Below are positions 26,961-37,200 of a stretch of DNA of 64,000 nt, piece by piece; within the stretch, counting starts at the first letter, position 1, and every line of letters starts with the position of its first letter. The stretch comes from OLB6 sp964467455. Its GTDB lineage: Bacteria; Bacteroidota; Ignavibacteria; Kapaibacteriales; Kapaibacteriaceae. The stretch covers positions 1 to 64,000 of the forward strand of contig CAYXQJ010000005.1 in NCBI GenBank assembly GCA_964467455.1, read 5' to 3'. Below the pieces are notes generated by a model. That model saw nothing but the letters and a program-made list of their open reading frames with translations, was not told the DNA's origin and ran no database searches. The translations under genes were made by a program, and so were the position numbers.

Positions 26961-28307
26961 TCACTTGGCCGTAATGACGATCTCTGTCCGCCGGTTCAGG
27001 CTGCGGCCGAACTCGGTGCGGTTGTCGCCAATGGGTTTGGATGGGCCGTAGCCCATCGTCTGGATGCGACGTGGATCGATGCCACGTTGGACAACGTAGG
27101 CCTTGACGGCCTCGGCACGTTTTTGCGAAAGAAGCTCGTTGGTCTTTGCGGATCCGGTGTTGTCGGTGTGGCCTTCGATGCGAATGCGCACGGCCGGACG
27201 TGTTTGCATAAACGTGATCAACACTTCCAACTCTTCGACCGAGTCTGGCAGCTCGGCCTTGGCCGTGGGGAAGAGAAGATTCTCGATGATGAACTTGCGT
27301 CCGATCTCAACGATCGGAATGAGTTGTTTTACCAGTTCACGCTTTTGTTCGTCGAGGATCGACACGTTGATCGAATCGCTGACGACCTTAGAATCACTGC
27401 GATACGACAGCGCATATAGATTGGTCAGCTGCGTGGAGTATTGATCCAAGATGCGTGAGAACGGTTGCCGAATATCATACACGGATCCGCGCGTTGCTTC
27501 TGCCAGCGTCTTGTAATCCGGCAGCTCAGGTGAAGCGATCGCGAACATCCGCGCACGCTGCTCCTTCAACAGATCTACGGTCGATTCCGTGGTCATGTAC
27601 GTACGCCCATTGCCCCTTTCACCAAACTGATGGTAGGGGGCGTCTGTAATAAGCACTAGGACCTTGTTGGCGGCGGGATTCCATTTGGTCTTTGATGCTT
27701 CTCGAATGGCTTCGAGGGCATTTTCTTTCTCATCAAAGCCGCCGCTGGCAAAGACCTTGCTAAGCCACGAGTTGAATTCTTGCACATCGGTGGTGGGTTG
27801 ATAGACCTGCTCGATGATGTCGGAGAACAGGATCAAACCAAGACGATACTCGATGCCACGTGTTCGCAGGGTATCAACGAACTTTTCGATGTTGTTCTTG
27901 ACGCCGTTAATGTAGGCCTGCATCGTGCCGGTGATGTCGATCAAAAAGACGAAGTCGACAGGGATGCGTTCGGTAATGTCGATCTTCTCGATCCCAAGAA
28001 CGGGTTTGGGAACACCGTTCTCTACAACGGTCAGCGTCTTGGGGTCGACATGTTCCATCACGCGCGCACTATCGTCGTAGACCTCAACGATGAGTTTGAC
28101 GAGTGGAAACTTGGTGATGTCGACGTTCTGAATGGTCATTTTCAGACCTTCCAGCGACGTTTTGATCTTAGCGTCTTCGGCAGCTTGTTTTGCCTTGTCA
28201 AGCGAGTCGGTTTGCGCAGCGGTGCCACTGCTCATCACAAGCATCAATGAAAGTACGGCACCTATTAAACGGAAGGGGGCGAGCATTCGGCATACATGAA
28301 AATGCAT
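26961..28307 (-). CDS. Exported VWA-domain protein with C-terminal OmpA-like peptidoglycan-binding domain
   Basis: About 448 residues, start ATG 28307 (or 28286). It has a signal peptide (SLMLVMSSGTAAQ) and a VWA domain starting near residue 115 (PVDFVFLIDITGTMQAYINGV), in which DITGT stands for the usual DxSxS metal site. The C-terminal OmpA domain covers about 330-448 (IRIEGHTDNTGSAKTNELLSQKRAEAVKAYVVQRGI ... NRRTEIVI) and holds the peptidoglycan-binding residues. It is the last gene of a minus-strand set including two barrel proteins and a large anchored protein, suggesting a peptidoglycan anchor for an envelope complex. It begins 38 bp after the preceding gene. Confidence 0.85.
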   Translation of the reverse strand: MHFHVCRMLAPFRLIGAVLSLMLVMSSGTAAQTDSLDKAKQAAEDAKIKTSLEGLKMTIQNVDITKFPLVKLIVEVYDDSARVMEHVDPKTLTVVENGVPKPVLGIEKIDITERIPVDFVFLIDITGTMQAYINGVKNNIEKFVDTLRTRGIEYRLGLILFSDIIEQVYQPTTDVQEFNSWLSKVFASGGFDEKENALEAIREASKTKWNPAANKVLVLITDAPYHQFGERGNGRTYMTTESTVDLLKEQRARMFAIASPELPDYKTLAEATRGSVYDIRQPFSRILDQYSTQLTNLYALSYRSDSKVVSDSINVSILDEQKRELVKQLIPIVEIGRKFIIENLLFPTAKAELPDSVEELEVLITFMQTRPAVRIRIEGHTDNTGSAKTNELLSQKRAEAVKAYVVQRGIDPRRIQTMGYGPSKPIGDNRTEFGRSLNRRTEIVITAK

Positions 28308-28345
28308 GCGTAATGCCCGCCCCTTCAAAATTTGCAGTATCACAC

Positions 28346-29746
28346 TTAGAAATTCAGACGGAGAACCGGAGAGACCATGAAGAAATGTTCGATCTCGTAT
28401 GGACGAGCGTCGCGGAGAGGAGTTGAATAGCGACCTTCAACATAGAACCAATCGCCCAAGACCGGGATGTAGGCCCGACCAAGGAGCATTTGGTTCGAGT
28501 ACTGTACGCTAACACCGAATGGGAACGAACCTTGGTTGCGGTACTCAAGTTTAGCGTAGATCCAATCGAGTGCTTCGTTTGGCTTCCACAGCTGCAGGCC
28601 ATTTACACCTTCGTAACCGAGGTATTCGCGACCTGTTGTGGTATCCTTGAACACAGCTGCTTCACGTACTTCGGCGTAGTTCATACCGATGTCGGCGCGG
28701 AAGAAATTCTCCGGCCCCTTGGCACCGAACCACCAGTTGTAGAAGAGTGTCACTTGGCCCGTTGAGCGAAGCAGAGCAGCAGTGCCATACGGGTCTTCAG
28801 CATAGGTCGGCGCTGTGATACGACGATTGCCGATGTCGAACACGTAATACGTCGTGGCATCAATATCATCTGTTGCGTTGATGCCCTTGAGCGGCAGTTC
28901 AAGGTTGACACCGATACCGGCCTGCGGATGCATTGGGAGGTGGAAATCCAACCCACCGACGATCTTGCCACCAGTGCCGGCGTTGAGCTTACGACCAGGA
29001 ACAAAGTCGAGCAGGCGATCCTGACCATCCATTGAACCCGTCAGACGATAGCCGAAGCCGAGACGTGCGTTGATGAGGTACGGAATTGCGCGACGTGTTG
29101 CGGCGTCATCGTTGGTGTACAACGGGCGCTGGAGTTGCACGCGGGCTTCGCCCGAGGACCAGTAGGTGTAACCCACTTGATCGGTACCCATGGAGGCCTT
29201 CAGCCAGAAACCGCTCTTGCCGATCTTCAGGGCTTGCTCGAATGCCGACAGTGTGAAGGCATGCGTCACATTCGTCGGTTCCATGAAGTTGATGATCTCA
29301 TCAGCTTGCGGTGATGACGGCGGTTGTGTTGGGGGGATCTCCGTGTAGCAGTACGGACGTTTCGGATCGGAGAGTCGAACGGAGAGCTTTCGCATGTACG
29401 ATGCGATCTCGGCGGCCACCATCTTTTCGGTACCACATTCGATGAGGATGAGATCATAGAAGCGATCGGCTTCCGGTACATCGGATTTCACCGGTGCCGA
29501 CGTAACAACGATATTCTTCTCGTCAAGGCGTGACGGATCATATCCCATCAAGGCGAATGTTTGTTTGATCTGCACCTGCAGATCCGGTTCACATACACGC
29601 CAACGCGGGAAGTACTGAAGGATCTCCGGATCGATCGTCTTGAGCGCCGTGATCACCTCATCCGTGGACTGAGCCTGCAAGGGCATCATGCCGGCGCCGA
29701 CGACGAAGAACGCGGCAATGAGTAGAAGCTGTTTCATTCGTGACAT
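28346..29746 (-). CDS. Outer-membrane beta-barrel protein, unknown function
   Basis: 466 residues with a signal peptide (MKQLLLIAAFFVVGAGMMPLQAQ). A globular N-terminal part has two cysteines (WRVCEPDL, LILIECG) and a Pro-rich linker (TEIPPTQPPSSPQ). From about residue 165 a run of amphipathic strands ends in VLRLNF, the terminal Phe typical of barrels. It lies between another barrel gene (10 bp upstream) and the VWA-OmpA gene. No family name can be given. Confidence 0.7.
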   Translation of the reverse strand: MSRMKQLLLIAAFFVVGAGMMPLQAQSTDEVITALKTIDPEILQYFPRWRVCEPDLQVQIKQTFALMGYDPSRLDEKNIVVTSAPVKSDVPEADRFYDLILIECGTEKMVAAEIASYMRKLSVRLSDPKRPYCYTEIPPTQPPSSPQADEIINFMEPTNVTHAFTLSAFEQALKIGKSGFWLKASMGTDQVGYTYWSSGEARVQLQRPLYTNDDAATRRAIPYLINARLGFGYRLTGSMDGQDRLLDFVPGRKLNAGTGGKIVGGLDFHLPMHPQAGIGVNLELPLKGINATDDIDATTYYVFDIGNRRITAPTYAEDPYGTAALLRSTGQVTLFYNWWFGAKGPENFFRADIGMNYAEVREAAVFKDTTTGREYLGYEGVNGLQLWKPNEALDWIYAKLEYRNQGSFPFGVSVQYSNQMLLGRAYIPVLGDWFYVEGRYSTPLRDARPYEIEHFFMVSPVLRLNF

Positions 29747-29756
29747 GGATTCTGGA

Positions 29757-31418
29757 TCAGAAGTTGAAGATGAGGTGGAGACTTGGCATCACAACAGCGT
29801 TCGTTTCCCACGCGCGTGGATCACGGAATACCGGCGTGAAGACACTTGCATCGAGACGCAGGGCAAACTGGTCAATGACCGGCACCTGCAACCATGCCTT
29901 AGCGAGGACGGCTTCATCGAAGTACGAGATCGTGAATCCAACCGGTGTTGACCAACCGGTTGTCATGAACTCGATCCTACCCGACACGCCTCCAACCGAC
30001 TCCTCGTCGACCTTTTTGTATTCCGTTGAATCCGGGTTCGTACCAACGTTCGCCCATGATTCCATTCCATAGAGCGTACCGCCAAGACGCATGCGGAACA
30101 TGAAGTCTTTGTCGATCTTGACTGCGAATGAATATTGGATCGACGCGTGGTAGCGGACGAGATAATCTTCGTAGCGATTTAGGTCGGCATTCAAGACCAT
30201 GTGATCGCTTTGGTTCGCATCATCGAACACGTACGATGCCGACATATTGAAAACGCCGGAAGCATCGATCACGCGGATCGGGAAGTCGAACGATCCGTTG
30301 ATACCCATGCCGGCGTTGGTCATCGTCTGTGTATTCCCGAACTCCGTTGAGAGACTCGACCAACCGCTTGTTGGCAGTACGACGCCGAGACGGGATGATC
30401 CCCATAGAGCGTTGAGCGACAAACGCTCACTCCACAAGGATGGGTAGTTGATCTCCTCAAGACCATAGCGAAGTTCAACACCGTACTTGGGGAGATTGGC
30501 ATTCGTTGGACGCGTTGTATCAACCTCCGGTTCACCACCGCTGACGCTTGATGTTGCAGAGCGCTCGTAGCGGCGGTACGAAACACCGTCAGCCAAGCTT
30601 ACGATCACTTCGTTGTTGTTCTGATAGTCTTGCGGCAGACCTTCCGTGATTCGGATGTACTGCTGTACATCATCTTCCGTAAGGCCGGTGGTGTTGCCAT
30701 ACTTCTTGGCAACAAACGTGATGCCTTCTTCTCCGATACCTTGTGCTTCCGGGGTAACATTCTCGTAGTTGCCCTGGACGACTTGATTGCCAAGGTAGTC
30801 GAGGAGGTTCGGGCTACTTGTTCCTTCGAGGACTTCGCGTGCTTTCTTCACCACACCGTCAACGAGGACCTGTTGATCAAGTTCGTACGACTTGAGCTGT
30901 CCTTCGAGGTAAACATCTGTCGGCGGATCAAGGTCATCCTTGATACCGTAATAACTTTCCGAGCTTTTCTGCACCAGAAGACCGATCACCTTTACCGGAT
31001 CATTGCCGGTACGGCGTGTTGTCACGATGTAGGCCTTTTTGAACTGCGCGCGTTCCCAAGCAGTGCGTTGGGTGAAGTACTTTTCGTAGGCCTTACAACC
31101 GGGAGCTGAGAGGACCTTCTTGATCTCCTTCTCATCCATGCCTTCGCCACCGGTCAACACAAGACTTTCGACCTCGTCCCTCTGTTTACAGGTCTTCGCC
31201 TCGTCCGTGAGTTCCGGCTCTTTCGGTCCAAGCAATACATTCAGCTTGTTGACCGAGCCGTCTTCTTCACTCACTTTATACACAGACACCATGCCGTACC
31301 TCCAGTTTTTGAATCGCTGGAGCAACTGCTTCACCTGTGAGTTTTGTTGGGCGGCGATCGGCCCTGCGGCGATCATTGCTGTCATTACAACAATGAGCGC
31401 CGTTCGCAAACGCGTCAT
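29757..31418 (-). CDS. Outer-membrane beta-barrel protein, unknown function, paralogue-like neighbour
   Basis: 553 residues from ATG 31418, with signal peptide MTRLRTALIVVMTAMIAAGPIAAQ. The N-terminal ~300 residues are soluble and charged, with three cysteines (ETC-type TCKQRD, APGCKAYEKY). The C-terminal ~250 residues consist of amphipathic strands and end SLHLIFNF. The layout resembles the 28346-29746 product: soluble Cys-containing domain, then barrel with terminal Phe. It follows the GldM-like gene by 62 bp. The name is unknown. It might be the barrel partner of that protein. Confidence 0.65.
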   Translation of the reverse strand: MTRLRTALIVVMTAMIAAGPIAAQQNSQVKQLLQRFKNWRYGMVSVYKVSEEDGSVNKLNVLLGPKEPELTDEAKTCKQRDEVESLVLTGGEGMDEKEIKKVLSAPGCKAYEKYFTQRTAWERAQFKKAYIVTTRRTGNDPVKVIGLLVQKSSESYYGIKDDLDPPTDVYLEGQLKSYELDQQVLVDGVVKKAREVLEGTSSPNLLDYLGNQVVQGNYENVTPEAQGIGEEGITFVAKKYGNTTGLTEDDVQQYIRITEGLPQDYQNNNEVIVSLADGVSYRRYERSATSSVSGGEPEVDTTRPTNANLPKYGVELRYGLEEINYPSLWSERLSLNALWGSSRLGVVLPTSGWSSLSTEFGNTQTMTNAGMGINGSFDFPIRVIDASGVFNMSASYVFDDANQSDHMVLNADLNRYEDYLVRYHASIQYSFAVKIDKDFMFRMRLGGTLYGMESWANVGTNPDSTEYKKVDEESVGGVSGRIEFMTTGWSTPVGFTISYFDEAVLAKAWLQVPVIDQFALRLDASVFTPVFRDPRAWETNAVVMPSLHLIFNF

Positions 31419-31480
31419 AGTACGTCCTACCACGAAGTATGTTCTAATCAATTCCGATCAAGAAGATTCCGCCGTCGGTG

Positions 31481-33622
31481 TTAGTTACTCACCGAGACGG
31501 TCTTTGTGATCATACGCGGCTTCGACTCACTTCCCTCGGCGGTCGACGTCGCAGATATGGTCACTGTCACACTACCCTTTACTTGGCCCCTAGTCAACGG
31601 GAACTTCCCACCCGTCAATTTCAATGTCACTTCATAATCGCTGCCTGCCGATTTGCGAGCTTTACCAACGACGGTGGCCTTATAGGTCTGGCCCGACCGC
31701 ATGTCCTTGATCGTTGCATTGGACACCTGGACATCGACCTTGCCTACGTTGGCGCGATCTGATTCACTGATCATCGGTGCTTTGACGCTAAAGCCCTTCA
31801 CAATGAACTCACCGGAGGACTGATCTGTGATCGGATCAGCGCGCATGTCCGTGGTCACGATCGTCGGCTTCTTCAGACCAACTTCGCCGGAGCCATTGTA
31901 GATCTCAACGACCTCTCCGGTACGTGGGTCCTTCCAGCCAACGTTCAGCTGAACCTTGTCGGTACCGGCAGGAACGATGATGTTGTCGGTGCTTTGCACA
32001 TTCAGCTTGCGAAGAGGTGCGATCTGCGAGCCCCCTCCCATGTTGAATTGCATCACGAATTCGTTTGGTTTGATCGTGTTGCCCGAGGACGGCGTGACTA
32101 CCAGCTCAAGAGCATCACCCCATGCAGCCTCAAGTGCATTGTTCACTAGATCTGCATTGGAGATCGTTGATGGATAGACATAGACGGAGCACTGGATCGG
32201 CTCGGAACGCTTCGAGCCATTGGTCTGGATCAGTTCGAATACGTACGGTTCATCACGTGGAGTAAGATTGCCGGTCACAGGGATCTCAAGATTCTTACCG
32301 ACCCACTTGGTTCCGGCGCCAGAACTGCTGCTGGCGGTAGCGCCGCCGTCACTGACACGTGCGCCGCCTGGATTCTTCACGATCTCCGTCTTGCCGTTGG
32401 CAGGCGTGACCTGCATTGGAAGGACGATCTTGCTAAGCTTGTCGAATACGCGAACAGTCGTTTCAAGGTCAGCGATCTTCGGATCCGTGATCTGAGGTGT
32501 TGGCTTGACAACACGGATGGTGAACTCGATCTGACCCTTGTTCTGTTCGAACGCATTTTCTGAACTGATTCCCGGAGTCGTCAACTTCACAATGTAGCCA
32601 TAGAGTCGAATGCGTGACTTCATTGGAAGGTCATCGGTATTCCTTGCCAGTTCGTCAAGCTTCGCATCGAAATCTGAAATGTTTGTGCGGGCGAGTTCTG
32701 CCGACGGGAGATTATCGGTGGTCTTTTCAAGTTCTTCGCGAACCTTGATCAGATCTTTCACCTTCAGCTGAACGGTACCAATGTTGACCTTCTCTTCCGG
32801 GTCGAGCTCAAACCCTTGACCTTCTTTGATCGACACACCAAGGATCTTATTCGTGCGCGAAGAGAATCTCAGCTTGTACCATCCTGCTTCTTTGGGCTCG
32901 AAGTTCACTACAAAGGAACGCTTCTTTGTTGCATCCTTACCGAGACTATCCGTAACGCCCTTCGAGTAGTAGTACTCTTCGCGTTCTTTGGAAGGTTTAA
33001 ATCCCGTTGTAGCTACCGGAGCATATCGGGGTGACTTGAGGAGTTCTTGCATGCTTGTAAGAAAAGCACGCTGATCGCCCTTCTGCTGGCTCCAGAGATT
33101 TTCAAGGTCCTGCTCCATTCCCTTGTGGTCTAAGGAGAGCTCAGTGGTGGCCTTCAACGAATACGAGCTGCTGTCCGGCGCTTTTTCGTCCGACTGCTGA
33201 TTGCTGTACAAGATCTCGTACTTGAGGTCAGCCACGTTAGACAAGCGCAAGAATCTCTTCATGCGCTCTAAATATTCATTCGGCTCCTCGACCTCAGTCT
33301 GCTTCAGCGCCGTTGATACGTCGGTGATGCCAACTTCCACCAGATACTTACGATCCGGCTTCAGATCTGCTCCGAGCACCTCTTTTACGTTGACGCCTAC
33401 AGGCGGCAGTGTAATGAGATCTAACGGACGTGTGTTGATGCCTTCCGTACCGGCACCAACCTGCAATTGGGAAAGGATGCTCTCTACGATACGCATCGAT
33501 TCCTTCTGCTTCGCCATCAAATGCTCTTCTGCCTCGTCGCGCTCCACGATAATGATCAGGAGCTCGAGAATTACGGCGAGATAAAGCACGAAATAGACCT
33601 TACCTGCTCCGCCCTTTGACAT
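31481..33622 (-). CDS. Large inner-membrane-anchored periplasmic protein, possibly GldM/PorM-like
   Basis: 713 residues. A short Lys-containing cytoplasmic tip (MSKGGAGK) is followed by one helix (VYFVLYLAVILELLIIIV, with a Glu inside the membrane span) and a long periplasmic region. That region has a helical start (AEEHLMAKQKESMRIVESIL), several beta-sandwich-like domains and a Ser/Ala/Gly linker near 430. GldM/PorM, the periplasmic shaft of the T9SS/gliding motor, has this topology, but I see no clear sequence signature and no gldL or gldN next door. The call is therefore inference. A strong GGAGG lies 8 bases before ATG 33622. It is followed by two barrel genes and a VWA-OmpA gene. Confidence 0.45.
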   Translation of the reverse strand: MSKGGAGKVYFVLYLAVILELLIIIVERDEAEEHLMAKQKESMRIVESILSQLQVGAGTEGINTRPLDLITLPPVGVNVKEVLGADLKPDRKYLVEVGITDVSTALKQTEVEEPNEYLERMKRFLRLSNVADLKYEILYSNQQSDEKAPDSSSYSLKATTELSLDHKGMEQDLENLWSQQKGDQRAFLTSMQELLKSPRYAPVATTGFKPSKEREEYYYSKGVTDSLGKDATKKRSFVVNFEPKEAGWYKLRFSSRTNKILGVSIKEGQGFELDPEEKVNIGTVQLKVKDLIKVREELEKTTDNLPSAELARTNISDFDAKLDELARNTDDLPMKSRIRLYGYIVKLTTPGISSENAFEQNKGQIEFTIRVVKPTPQITDPKIADLETTVRVFDKLSKIVLPMQVTPANGKTEIVKNPGGARVSDGGATASSSSGAGTKWVGKNLEIPVTGNLTPRDEPYVFELIQTNGSKRSEPIQCSVYVYPSTISNADLVNNALEAAWGDALELVVTPSSGNTIKPNEFVMQFNMGGGSQIAPLRKLNVQSTDNIIVPAGTDKVQLNVGWKDPRTGEVVEIYNGSGEVGLKKPTIVTTDMRADPITDQSSGEFIVKGFSVKAPMISESDRANVGKVDVQVSNATIKDMRSGQTYKATVVGKARKSAGSDYEVTLKLTGGKFPLTRGQVKGSVTVTISATSTAEGSESKPRMITKTVSVSN

Positions 33623-33676
33623 GATCTACCTCCAAGCGTTCAAATTGTTACGGAACCATTGTTCCGTTGTTATCAA

Positions 33677-33716
33677 GAACGGGAATCCTGTCGTTCACAC
33701 GCCAAGATCCCCGTTC
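33677..33716 (-). terminator. Hairpin between the Cys-rich gene and the GldM-like gene
   Basis: GAACGGGAATC (33677-33687) and GATCCCCGTTC (33706-33716) can pair over 11 positions with one mismatch around an 18-nt loop. It lies in the 114-bp gap downstream of the Cys-rich gene. The T tail is weak, so it may instead be an attenuator or processing site. Confidence 0.45.
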
Positions 33717-33736
33717 GAAAAATCAACAAACGTTTC

Positions 33737-34093
33737 TCACTTCTCGCTGTTTGCCGTTTCGGCGGCAGCTTCCGTGGTGGTCGATGTCGCTGACGTCATC
33801 GAAGCGCCCTTTGTGGTCTTCGATGAGCAGCACGACGTTGCCTTCTTGGTCACCGAGGCCTTCTTAGCCGTTGCGGTCTCCGTTGTGCATTCTGACTTCG
33901 CCGACGTTTTCTGAGCATCCGTGCACTCGGAATTCGAGGTCATCGATGCCTTCTTGGCCGTCTTAGTCGTTGAGCAGCAAGAAGATGCCTTGTTCGAGGC
34001 CTTCTTGGCGTCATCACATTTCGCGGAGGCGTCCGTTGCTACGAAAGCCAGACCGGCTACAAGAGCGGTCGCAGCGAGCATACGAAACTTCAT
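33737..34093 (-). CDS. Small Cys/Thr/Ser/Lys-rich exported protein
   Basis: 118 residues, ATG 34093 with a strong GGAGGG site. A signal peptide ends near TDASA. The mature part is low-complexity Ala/Ser/Thr/Lys with eight cysteines: one after the signal peptide, CC pairs in SSCCSTTKTAKKAS and TSCCSSKTTKGAS, and single cysteines in SECTDA and SECTTE. The CC blocks are imperfect internal repeats. The spacing suggests metal binding or disulfide cross-linking, but no family is recognised. It has its own likely promoter (34153-34184) and sits upstream of the GldM-like gene. Confidence 0.7.
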   Translation of the reverse strand: MKFRMLAATALVAGLAFVATDASAKCDDAKKASNKASSCCSTTKTAKKASMTSNSECTDAQKTSAKSECTTETATAKKASVTKKATSCCSSKTTKGASMTSATSTTTEAAAETANSEK

Positions 34094-34152
34094 GATGCCC
34101 TCCTTTCTCGTTGGTGGTAGGATCTTCACTGTCGCACTTACGCGTAAGTACT

Positions 34153-34184
34153 GGAAATTACTTGCTTCTGACGGCTTATCCAAA
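34153..34184 (-). promoter_or_regulatory. Candidate Bacteroidota-type promoter for the Cys-rich gene
   Basis: On the minus strand TTTG (34184-34181), a 20-base spacer and TAATTTCC (34160-34153) resemble TTTG-N19-TAnnTTTG. The box is about 60 bases before ATG 34093, leaving room for a normal leader. Confidence 0.4.
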
Positions 34185-34216
34185 GAAAAAACGGTGCCAA
34201 ATAGTACCACCAACTG

Positions 34217-34259
34217 AAAACAAAAGACCCCGAGGAATATTGTATCCCCCAGGGTCTCA
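34217..34259 (-). terminator. Rho-independent-like terminator downstream of nrdJ
   Basis: On the minus strand AGACCC pairs with GGGTCT around a loop of about 21 bases (further pairing inside), followed by TTTTGTTTTC. It lies 27 bases after the nrdJ stop, with the TAGTGTGC repeats between. Confidence 0.7.
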
Positions 34260-34263
34260 TTTA

Positions 34264-34290
34264 GTTTCACTAGCACACTAGCACACTAAC
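34264..34290. repeat. TAGTGTGC octamer repeat starting at the nrdJ stop codon
   Basis: On the minus strand the nrdJ stop TAG is the first of three TAG(TGTGC) units, so tandem TAG codons follow in shifted frames before the terminator hairpin. Confidence 0.75.
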
Positions 34291-37200
34291 TACATCCCGT
34301 CGTGTTCCCACAATCCTCACACACCGAGCAGCTGCCGTTGCGTCGCAGACGCGTGGACTGGCAGACCGAACAGGTGTCACCGGTATATCCGGCGGCCTTG
34401 CCGCCCGGGGCCCCTATCACTTTGGGGGCAGCGGCTTTGACCTGGGCACCTGCCGGCGTAACCTCGGCCGGCGGCATGTAGTTGGATGGGTCCTCGATAC
34501 GACGGGCATTGATCGGCATATCGTCATCCGGTGCGTCGATCGAAGAGGTGACCGGGTTGACCTCGTCAACGGCCTTCACATGGACGAAATCCGTCCGATT
34601 GAGATAGTCGTAGCCGAGCGTGCGGAAGACGTAGTCGAGCATGGACGTGGCATTCTTGATGGCCTCGTGCCCTTCAACGAACCCGGCCGGCTCAAATCGC
34701 GTAAACGTAAACGTATCAACAAGTTCCTCGAGCGGCACACCATATTGGAGTGCCTTGGAAGCCAACACGGCGAAGCAGTTCATCAGACCCTTGAAGGACG
34801 CTCCCTCTTTGTACATGTCGATGAAGATCTCGCCCAGATTGCCGTCTTCGAACTCTCCGGTACGGAGGTAGACCTTGTGGCCGCCAACCGTGGCCTCACG
34901 GACGTAGCCGTGACGACGCTTTGGCAGACGACGACGCTCAGCGCGGTGATAGACACGTTCCTTGATGACCTCATAGACCTCTTTCGGGCCCTTGGTCTCG
35001 TCCAGCGTGTCTTCATCACCCAGCATCACGATCTCATCATAGCTATCGGCGCTGGCATTCAGTGGCTGCGAGAGCTTCGATCCGTCACGGTAGAGTGCAA
35101 TGGCCTTGACCATTTGCTTCCACGACTCGACGTGTACTTCTTCAACTTGATCAACCGTTGCCTCGCCGGGCATGTTGATGGTCTTCGAGATAGCACCGGA
35201 AATGAACGGCTGGGCAGCCGCCATCATCCTCACGTGAGCCATATAGTCGATGTAACGCTGTCCATTGCGGCCGCACTTATTAGCACAATCAAACACCGGT
35301 AAGTGCTTGTCATCGATATGCGGCGCACCTTCGATCATCATCGTACCGCAGACATAGTCATTGGCCGCTTCGATCTGCTCTGCCGAAAATCCAAGGCCAT
35401 TGAGAATGCTGAACGACGGATCTTTGAGTTGCTCATCGGTGAAGCCGAGTTTGTGACACAGCTCAAGACCCAAAGTGTAAGAATTGAAGACAAAGCTGAT
35501 ATCAAAGGCCGAATCGAGCTGTGCGTCGATCTTGTCAATGGCTTCGTCCGTTAGACCCTTATCGCGCAGTGTTGCGCGATTGATATGCGGGCAGCCGACC
35601 AACGTGCCGTGTCCCTTGCAGTACTTCTCGATCTCGTCAATCTGCTGTTCCGAATAACCGAGCGTGTGAAGCGCTTTGTTGACGGACTGGTTGACGATCT
35701 TGAAGTATCCGCCCCCTGACAACTTTTTGAATTTGACGATGGCGAAGTCCGGTTCGATACCGGTCGTGTCGCAGTCCATGACAAGTCCGATCGTTCCTGT
35801 TGGGGCGATCACCGTTGCTTGGGCATTGCGATAACCGTGCTTCTCACCTAGCTCGATGGCCTTATCCCATGCTTCCTTGGCGGCAGCACTGAGTTCTGAC
35901 GGACAAAGGTCATGGTCGATACCGGATGGAAGGATCGTCAGACCTTCGTATTCCGCTTCCGGGGCGTTGTATGCTGCACGCCTATGATTCCGCATCACAC
36001 GAAGCATGTGTTCGCGGTTCTTTTCGTACTTCGGGAAGGGGCCAACTGTTGCGGCCATTTCTGCCGATGCTGCGTACGATTCCCCCGTCATGATCGAGGT
36101 GATGGCACCGCAGATCGCCAGCGCTTGCGGCGAATCATACGGAATGCCCTTGACCATGAGCACCGTACCAAGGTTGGCGTATCCAAGTCCCAACGTGCGG
36201 AAGTCAAAGCTGCGCTGAGCAACTTCCTTCGACGGGAACTGCGCCATCAACACTGACACTTCAAGGACGACAGTCCAGAGGCGGACAGCGTGCTTGTAGT
36301 CGTCAACTTTGAATGTTGACGTTTGCTCGTCATAGAAGTGAGAAAGATTGAGCGAAGCAAGGTTGCACGCCGTGTCATCCAGGAACATGTATTCCGAGCA
36401 CGGGTTCGAGCCATTGATGCGGCCGTCTTCCGGACACGTATGCCATTCGTTGATCGTGGTATCGAACTGCAGACCCGGGTCTGCGCTCTTCCACGCACTC
36501 ATATTGATCTTGTTCCACAGGTCGCGAGCACGGACGGTACGACGCTTGGTGCTGTCGGTACGCCACACCAGATCCCAATCGCCATCATTGAGGACAGCTT
36601 CCATGAACTCATTCGTTACGCGAACGGAGTTGTTGGAATTTTGTCCGGCCACGGTCTGATAGGCCTCACCCTCATAGTGGGTGTCGTACGTGCTGAAGTT
36701 GAGGTTGGTGAATCCTTGTGCAACAAGATCCAGCGTGCGCTTGACCGTGTTGTACGGCACACCACGATGCAGTGCTTTCCGAATGAGCGCGTCGAGCTTG
36801 TTGTTGGTCTTCGGATCAGAGCCACCGGCATGAGCTTCATCCATGATGGCCTGCAGGAAGGTCGAGCAGACCTTCGAGCCGGCAACCAGAGCGGCGACCT
36901 TTTCTTCCTCTTTGGCCTTCCACTCGATGAACTTCTCGATGTCCGGGTGATCGATGTTGACGATCACCATCTTGGCTGCACGGCGTGTGGTGCCACCGCT
37001 CTTGATCGCACCTGCGGCGCGGTCGAAGATCTTGAGGAAGGACATCAAACCCGATGACACACCGCCACCAGAGAGACGCTCTTTTTCACCACGCAGGTTG
37101 GAATAGTTCGATCCCGTTCCCGAGCCGAACTTGAAGATGCGTGCTTCGCGTGTTGCGAGGTCAAAGATGCCCCCTTCATTCACCAGGTCATCATCGACCG

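Noticed and set aside
29757..31418. Assigning the barrel gene as PorN or PorP
   Set aside because: Position next to the GldM-like gene is suggestive, but no residues of PorN/PorP families were recognised, so it is left unnamed.
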